Source of the DNA: Rehmannia glutinosa
Taxonomy: Eukaryota > Streptophyta > Magnoliopsida > Lamiales > Orobanchaceae
Direction: 5' to 3'
Assembly (NCBI GenBank): GCA_016081115.2
Contig: CM071936.1
Coordinates: 90,201,943 to 90,265,942 of the forward strand
Length of the DNA: 64,000 bases
The first letter of the stretch is position 1; each line of letters starts with the position of its first letter. Both the position numbers and the translations under genes were made by a program. Positions 57,600 to 64,000 of this stretch are shown here, piece by piece. The notes under the pieces were generated by a model that was not told the origin of the DNA, searched no databases, and saw only the letters and a program-made list of their open reading frames with translations.

Positions 57600-58990
57600 T
57601 GGAAGCAAATCTGACATGTATTCCTATGTTCCTTTGTTGAAGAATTTAATGATTGAAAATTCGATGTCTGTGCTCATCTATCCGCATTACACGATGAAAT
57701 GTGGCTTGTGATAGAGGATGGGCCATTGCAAATATCGAAAGTGAACACTACAGTAAGAAGAGCAAATTGCATTTGAAGGAGAAGAAGGCACACTGGCAAA
57801 GACCAGCCATGGTTGAAAAACAAGGACTTAGTGGACAATCAAGAAAGGAAGAGATACAACTTGGACAATGTGGCCAAGGACATACTCTACAAGACATGGA
57901 CAAAGCAATGTTCAATAAAGTCAAATCTTGCAAATCCGCAAAAGAAACTGAATAAACTAACTTTAATTTGTGAAGGATCGAGAACAAATTAAAGAAAATA
58001 AATTGTCTGTTGCTGTTCAAAAATTTGAAAATTTCAAAATGCTTGCAGGTGAAACCATGGATCAGTTGGATGTCAGATTCATTGAAATCACAAAAATGAG
58101 CTTTACTCTTGGGAAGGAATACACACAAAAGGAGATATGTATGAAGATATTAAGGAACCTCCCAGCTGAATGGGAAATGAAGACTATGGCCCTGAGACAT
58201 TCAATGGATCTCTCAAGAACATCTAACCATGAACTATTCTCAGACCTCAAAGCCTATGAGTTTGAGCTGAGAAGAAAAGAGAAAGAGGTGACAGTTGTAC
58301 CCAAGACAACTGCACTAATAGCCAAGGATGGAAAGAGAGCTGAACCCAAGGAAGCCATAGACCAAGAAGAGATTGCCCTAATGGTTAAAAGATTCAACAA
58401 GTTCTTCAATAAGAACTATAAAATAAACAAGGGTAAACCTCCAGGAGACATTCAGCTCCCTCCAAGTCAAGGGAAGATAGGTCACCCAAGAGAGCTGAGC
58501 ATCAAAGGGTTGAATATCAGAGAGCTGATAACCCAAGAACAGAAAGAGCTGATCAAAGAGATGAGAACCTGTGTTGGAATTGCAGACAACCATGACATTT
58601 TGTAGTTGATTGTTCCTATATATCCACCAGTCAACAAATATAGGAATGAAGAAGAAAGAAAAGTCTTCAGAGAGAGAAGACATGAAAAGAAGAAAGCCAT
58701 GCTGGCTGCTGAGACTGCTGAGACAACCAAGTCTAAAGAAGTAGCAGACTCAGAGAGTAGTGAAGCTGACTACTCAAGTGACTCTGAGGAAGAGGCTATG
58801 ATCTGCCTTATGGCTAAAGAACAATATCAACCAGATCAAGAAGATGAGGTACACTCTAACTCATCTCATTCAGATTCAAGTGATAGTGATTGTGATACAC
58901 ACACTTCATCACCCACTGATCTTTATGATTCATTAGGAAAAATGATGAAAGATTTTGAGCACATAAAATCCTCACACACAATTCTAAATT
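57600..58990 (+). pseudogene. Sirevirus-like Copia Gag
   Basis: Begins with an ATG at 57,600. The phrase LSALHDEMWLVIEDGP can be followed across frames near 57,680. The largest open part is 57,970-58,605: LSVAVQKFENFKMLAGETMD, then FTLGKEYTQKEICMKILRNL, then LKAYEFELRRKEKE. A zinc knuckle of the CWNC..HFVVDC type at 58,575-58,613 contains a TGA (58,590). A Ser/Asp/Glu-rich tail follows (58,690-58,960; SDSEEEAMICLM). CAG/CTG use is normal throughout. Confidence 0.82.
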
Positions 58991-59940
58991 AGGAAAAAGC
59001 CACCGATTTAAAAGCCAAAACTCACAAACGGTGACTAAAGAGCCGAGTACTCGAGTGACATAGCCGATGAGAACACTAATCAAGGCCGAGAATGCCAAGA
59101 TCATAGCAGAGAGTTAGTCGCTATAGAAAAGAGGGAAAAATCTTAAAAATATGATTGCCTCATTTACAAAGGCATCCAAATCATTGGATGATCTTATCAT
59201 GAGTCAAAAAGAATGTGGAGATAAGACAGGCATAGGATTTAATTCCTCTGTGCACAAATCAAACTCAAGAGTGATTTTGGAAAAAGGATCTTCAAGCAAT
59301 GAAGCATCTCAAAAATCCACCAAATGTTGCACCCACATTCACTCCTAAGCACAATCACAAACAAACCGGCCTTGGATATAAAGGAAAGGAAAACAAATTG
59401 AGTTGCCGAGAGGACATTGAGAAGAAATCAATCGAGTTCCTCAAAAACTCCAAACGTAAAAATACTCGTGAAAAGCAAAAGAGCTACCAAAAACCCCGGA
59501 AGTTTCATCGGAGAAACTCACATGATGGGAATGGTAGAAACTATCCAAACTATGTTGATTGGAATAATGTGAAACATCAACAAAGGCCAATGGATACAAG
59601 CTCAGATGGCAAAGACCTAAAACTCAAAGACAGTCATTTCAAAGGCAAAAGAGTTATTATCAAAGACACATATGCACCTAAGCACTACACTTAATTATCA
59701 CAACTATCCCAAGAAAGCAATTGCTAAAATACTAGGCATACAGACAAAAGAGACAACTGTATAAACCTATAACCCCCAAGCAATTTGCTAATGTGCACTA
59801 TGATTATGGCACTGATAGATGGCAACCTCTTAGAGTCAAGTCCTTTGGCTATAGGTTGGTTGGATCATCTTATAGCACTAACCCCTCAGGACCCAGGCAA
59901 GTATGGGTACCTAAAAACTAATTTCCTTGATTGCAGATTC
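58991..59940 (+). other. Sirevirus-like gag-pol linker, strongly altered patch
   Basis: This would encode the coiled-coil linker between gag and protease. From about 58,981 to 59,580 almost no CAG or CTG occurs while CCGA, TCGA and CGG are common, in sharp contrast with both sides. Recognisable Lys/Gln/Asn-rich pieces (59,299-59,694) remain open. Confidence 0.6.
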
Positions 59941-61502
59941 AAGGAACAATTGAGTGCCAAGGAACCTGGTACGTAGATAGTGGCTGTTCCAGACATATGA
60001 CAGGAAACAAGAAAAGCCTGTCAAGATTCAAGGAGATTAGAGGTGCAAAAGTCATATTTGGAAGAAATGAAGCTCCAGGGGAAATCAAAGGCACATGATC
60101 TATCAAGAAGAATGGATTGGAAATCACAGATGTTGCTTATGTTGAAGGCTTTAACTTCAACCTGTTAAGCATCAGCCAACTCTGTGACAAGGGCTACAAT
60201 GTTGGATTCAATATGAGAGTGTGCCAGATCAAAGATGTTGAATCAAATGAAATAGTGCTGCAAGGATCAAGACAGAAAAATATGTATGTGGTAGATTGGT
60301 CTACTGCTACACCACGCACTTGTCTGTCAGCAAAAAGCACAGCTGAATCAAGTTGGTTGTGGCACAAGAAGCTGAGTCATCTGAATTTCAAGACAATCAA
60401 CAAGCTTGCAAAAAGTCATCTTGTAGAAGGATTACCAGACTCAGTGTACAAGAAAGAAAGTGTATGTGATGCATGCCAGATGGGAAAGCAAATAAAATCC
60501 TCATTCAAGGACAAGCCCAATCATTCTTCAACAAGGATATTAAATATGTTGCATATGGATCTATTTGGTCCAATTGAACCAGCCAACATGAGTGGAAAGA
60601 AATACACCTTGGTGGTGGTAGATGACTATTCAAGATATACATGGACAATCTTCATGTGCAAAAAGAAGGAAACTTTGCAGAAGTTACCTCAGCTGATGAA
60701 AAGAGTTCAAAATGAAAAGAGCCAAACCATTATAAAGATAAGGTCTGACAGAGGAACTGAGTTTGTCAATGGGATAATAACTCAGTATTGTCTTGAAAAT
60801 AGAATTGTTGATGAGTTATCAGCTGCAAGAACTCCACAGCTGAATGGAGTAGCTGAAAGAAGGAACAAAACTCTCAAGGAAGCTGCAAGGACCATGTTAG
60901 CTAAAGCTGGATTGCCTAAGAGATTTTGGGTCAAGCCATTAACACAAAGATGCTATACTCAAAATAGATGCATGATCAACAGGCAATTGACCAAAACTCC
61001 CTATGAGATTTGGACAGGGAGAAAGCCAAATGTTGGATATTTCAGTATATTTGGATGTAAATGCTTCATCCATAACAATGTCAAAGATAATTTGAAGGAT
61101 TTTGATGCTAGAGCTAATGAAGGTGTCTTTTTAGGATACTCAGCTGAGAGCAAATCCTATAGAGTGTTGAACAAGAGGACTATGGTCACAGAAGAGTCTA
61201 TCCATGTGGTTTTTGATGAACCTAATGTAAAGGGAGAAGACATTGAAGAGTTAGCAGATAAGCTGAATCAGCCAACTATACAGAAGAGTCCTTATGTTGA
61301 ACCTGAAGTAAGAGCAAGTAACCCAGATGAAGATGAGATAGCTGAATCTCAAAGACAGCTGGAAAGTCTACAGCTGAATGAAGATGAAAGAGTTGTTCAA
61401 GACAACTTAGTCATGCGAGACGGCCAATCCAGCAGACTTACTCCAACTCGATATGAGATGGCTGAGAGACCATCCACCAGAGTTAGTTATTGGAGATGTT
61501 AG
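59940..61502 (+). pseudogene. Sirevirus-like protease and integrase
   Basis: The protease active site WYVDSGCSRHMTG is at about 59,965-60,005, interrupted by a TAG at 59,974. From 60,117 the frame is open for 461 residues. It has the pre-integrase zinc finger (HKKLSHLNF with CDACQMGKQ) and the DDE integrase core, with catalytic acids visible in HMDLFGP, RSDRGTEF and NGVAERRNKTLKEAART. The GKR/chromodomain-like C-terminal part (FGCKCFIHN, FLGYSAESKSYRV) and an acidic linker follow. It joins the RT in another frame at about 61,490. Confidence 0.87.
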
Positions 61503-62274
61503 AGATGGCATAAGAACCAGATGCAGAGCACAACATGAAACAATGTTCACTTGTTTTATTTCCCAAATAGAGCCCAAATATGTGTCTCAAGCATTGGATG
61601 ACACACATTGGATTCAAGTCATGCAAGAAGAGCTGAATCAGTTTGAAAGGAACAAAGTATGGGAATTAGTGCAGAGACCAACCCATCAGAATGTAATTGG
61701 CACAAAATGGGTTTTCAGAAACAAGATGAATGAAGAAGGATCTGTTGTAAGAAACAAAGCAAGATTGGTAGCCAAAGGGTATTGCCAAGAAGAGGGTATA
61801 GATTTTGATGAAATCTTTGCTCCTGTTGCAAGATTAGAAGCAATAAGGATGTTTCTTGCCTATGCTGCACATAAGAACTTCACTGTGTATCAAATGGATG
61901 TGAAGAGTGCTTTTCTAAATGGACTGTTAGAGGAAGAAGTCTATGTCGAACAACCTCCAGTTTTTGAGCAGAAAACTATTGGAGATAAGGTATATAAGCT
62001 CAAGAAAGCTTTATATGGATTGAAACAAGCACCAAGAGCTTGGTATGATACACTTTCTCAATTTCTAACTGACAATGGATTCACCAAAGGCAAAGTTGAC
62101 AGAACACTCTTCAGAATTCAAGATGGAGAGAGTATACTGCTTGTTCAAATATATGTGGATGATATCATTTTTGGATCCACAAACAAAGAGCTGTGTGATA
62201 AATTCTCAAATCTCATGCAAGGTAAATTTGAGATGAGCATGATGGGAGAGTTGACTTTCTTCCTAGGACTTTAA
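61453..62274 (+). CDS. Sirevirus-like Copia reverse transcriptase
   Basis: A 273-residue open stretch with the whole RVT_2 domain: NKVWELVQRP, VIGTKWVFRNKMNEEG, KARLVAKGYCQEEGIDF, the motif A-type YQMDVKSAFLNG, KALYGLKQAPRAWYD and the catalytic YVDDIIFGSTN. It stops at 62,272 (TAA) just after FFLGL, where the frame would normally continue into the connection. This is otherwise a well-preserved RT. Confidence 0.9.
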   Translation: MRWLRDHPPELVIGDVRDGIRTRCRAQHETMFTCFISQIEPKYVSQALDDTHWIQVMQEELNQFERNKVWELVQRPTHQNVIGTKWVFRNKMNEEGSVVRNKARLVAKGYCQEEGIDFDEIFAPVARLEAIRMFLAYAAHKNFTVYQMDVKSAFLNGLLEEEVYVEQPPVFEQKTIGDKVYKLKKALYGLKQAPRAWYDTLSQFLTDNGFTKGKVDRTLFRIQDGESILLVQIYVDDIIFGSTNKELCDKFSNLMQGKFEMSMMGELTFFLGL

Positions 62275-63093
62275 GTCAAGCAATTGAAGGATGGAACCTT
62301 CATTAGTCAAACAAAGTACACCAGAGATTTGGTGAAGAAATTTTGTATGGAAGAGAAGTCTTCTGTGAAAATTCCAATGAACACATCAGTCAAGATGGAC
62401 ATGGATGCAGATGGCAAAACTGTAGATCAAACCAGATATAGAGCACTCAATAGATCATTGCTCTATGTAACAGCAAGCAAGACAGACATCACCTTTGCAG
62501 TAGGTGTATGTGCAAGATTTCAATCTGCACCAAAGGAGAGCTACATGACTGCAGCTAAGAGAATCCTAAGGTACTTGAAGGGATGTCAAGAAGTTGGCTT
62601 ATGGTATCCAAAGGAATGTGGATTCAAGCTTATTGATTACTCAGACTCAGACTATGCTGGATAGAGTTGACAGGAAGAGTACTTCAGGTACATGTCAAAT
62701 GCTTGGAAATAGATTGGTTTCTTGGTTCAGTAAGAAACAAAACTCAATAACAACATCCACTGCTGAGTAGAGTACATAGTTGCGGGAAGTTGTTGTGCCC
62801 AAGTCTTATGGATGAGACAACAGCTGAAAGACTATGAGATTGAAGAAAAAGAGATTTTGAATATGTGTGATAACACTAATGCTATTGCAATCACTCAAAA
62901 TCCTGTGTTGCATTCAAGAACAAAGCACATTGATGTCAGATATCATTTCATAAGAGATCATGTTGAAAAGAAAGATATCACCTTGGAATACATCTCAACT
63001 GATAAACAATTAGCTGATATATTCACAAAGCCTCTATGTGAATCAAGATTTGAAGAGCTCAAGAACGAGTTAGGGTTAATTGAGCTAAGTTGA
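62275..63093 (+). pseudogene. Sirevirus-like RNase H and pol end
   Basis: 62,284-62,664 reads QTKYTRDLVKKF, then VGVCARFQSAPKESYM and KRILRYLKG; the RNase H acid is in DYSDSDYAG. A frameshift and a TAG near 62,662 precede STSGTCQMLGN-like sequence. 62,812-63,093 ends pol with CDNTNAIAITQNPV, HIDVRYHFIRD and QLADIFTKPL. Stop at 63,091-63,093. Confidence 0.85.
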
Positions 63094-64000
63094 AACTCAG
63101 AAGACTCAATCAGCAGAGAAAGAAGATGAGAAAATAAAAACAGAGCAAGTTTCACACTTCAGCGAAGTGAAATAGCCTCATCGGGAAGTCAGCTGTATCA
63201 AGTTAGCTGACAGTTGAGTTACATCATGGGAATAGAGAAGCAGAGTTAAGTCAATTTGGATATAAGTAGAGCTGTCGAAACGGGCCGGCCCGCGCCCGCC
63301 AAAACCCGCCACTTGGCAGGGCGAGGCGGGCTGGCCCGCCAAGGTGGCGGGCCGAGAAAACCTCAGCCCAACCCAACCCGCCTTGGGTTGCGGGTTGGGC
63401 GGGCCGGCCGCCAAAAATTAAAAAAATAAAAAAAAATATTTTTTATTCATATTATTAATTTTAATGAATTAAATATACTAATGGATAACAAGTACATATT
63501 TTATAAAAATATTATATACACTTTTATAAGAGATAAAAATATAAAATATCAATTATACTATTTTTTTTGTCTATTTTATCTAATTTTTCTTTTTTTTCTT
63601 TTTTTTTTTATTTCTGGTGGGCTAGCCCATGCGGCCCGCCCCGCCAAGCCCGCGGCCCGCGACGAGCTAGCTCGTTTAGGCCCGCCCCTTGGTGGGCTAC
63701 TAAATACTTAACCCACCCCCTACCTTAGGCGGGGCGAAGCGGGGCGGGCCTAGCCCGTTTTGACAGCTCTAGATATAAGTCGAATCATTTATGAGCTAAG
63801 TGATAAAAACAAGTCGTTTTAAATGAGCAGGAATATTTTTAAGGATGACGTCAGCGTATTAATGACGGTCACAGTAAAAGCTGCACAATAAGCATATGAT
63901 TGGATATAAATGCTGCTGCATTATTAAATGTGAGGAATTAAATACGGTTTTGACGTCTTAATCTGAGCCGTTGATTTCGATCAAAATTTCAAAATCCGAA
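63094..64000 (+). other. Sirevirus-like 3' region after pol, running off the window
   Basis: Non-coding sequence between pol and the 3' LTR, which is not reached. It is interrupted by the MITE at 63,267-63,771. The sequence after the MITE continues that before it. No envelope-like ORF is seen. Confidence 0.6.
63259..63779. mobile_element. hAT-type MITE, copy 2, with perfect 8-bp target duplication
   Basis: The element 63,267-63,771 starts TAGAGCTGTCGAAACGGGC and ends GCCCGTTTTGACAGCTCTA. GATATAAG is repeated exactly at 63,259-63,266 and 63,772-63,779. The arms are GC-rich with GGCGGGC/GGCCGGCC phrases and the core is AT-rich (63,414-63,611). An 8-bp duplication is the hallmark of the hAT superfamily. 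Non-autonomous; no transposase. Confidence 0.92.

Overview
This window is plant nuclear DNA from a dicot, most likely an asterid and plausibly Lamiales. Evidence: AT-rich intergenic DNA, short exons with GT/AG introns, a plastid omega-3 desaturase with an FAD7-type transit peptide, and dense LTR, LINE, Helitron and MITE repeats. It contains only two host genes, both on the minus strand. No rRNA gene, CRISPR array or bacterial operon was seen, and no tRNA gene was noticed (no tRNA scan could be run).

Layout. 1-2,090: chloroplast omega-3 fatty acid desaturase (FAD7/FAD8 type), exons 1-6; the 3' end lies beyond base 1. 2.5-11.5 kb: four blocks of an unrecognised dispersed repeat carrying a degenerate GTATTAG minisatellite, interrupted by a truncated Copia element (5,350-7,205), a MITE and a SINE-like element. 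11.6-17.5 kb: an apparently full-length L1-type LINE with an 18-bp target-site duplication. 18.8-20.8 kb: a non-autonomous Helitron. 21.5-22.1 kb: a MITE and a tandem duplication. 22,784-46,399: one large gene of 24 exons encoding a tomosyn/Lgl (SRO7/SRO77-like) WD40 protein with a C-terminal R-SNARE-like coiled coil. Its 10.3-kb intron 12 holds two Copia elements in opposite orientations, and one of these is itself broken by a LINE fragment. 48.6-64 kb: a nest in which a LINE is abutted by a Gypsy element, a Sirevirus-like Copia element is inserted in the Gypsy RT, and a hAT-type MITE sits in the Copia 3' region. A second copy of that MITE lies in the LINE 5' region.

The two host genes are not obviously functionally linked. 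The desaturase makes trienoic fatty acids in plastid membranes; the tomosyn-like protein is expected to regulate SNARE-mediated exocytosis.

Most unusual signal: the sequence itself appears to carry systematic errors. Both host genes have exons whose lengths break the reading frame by one base (one exon by two), mostly beside A runs. Several transposon patches are almost devoid of CAG/CTG and rich in CGA/CCGA, and conserved landmarks in them read CG where CAG or CTG is expected (for example the tRNA-Met primer site at 5,821). I infer that many apparent frameshifts are base-calling errors at CHG-methylated cytosines and homopolymers rather than true decay. This needs read-level checking.
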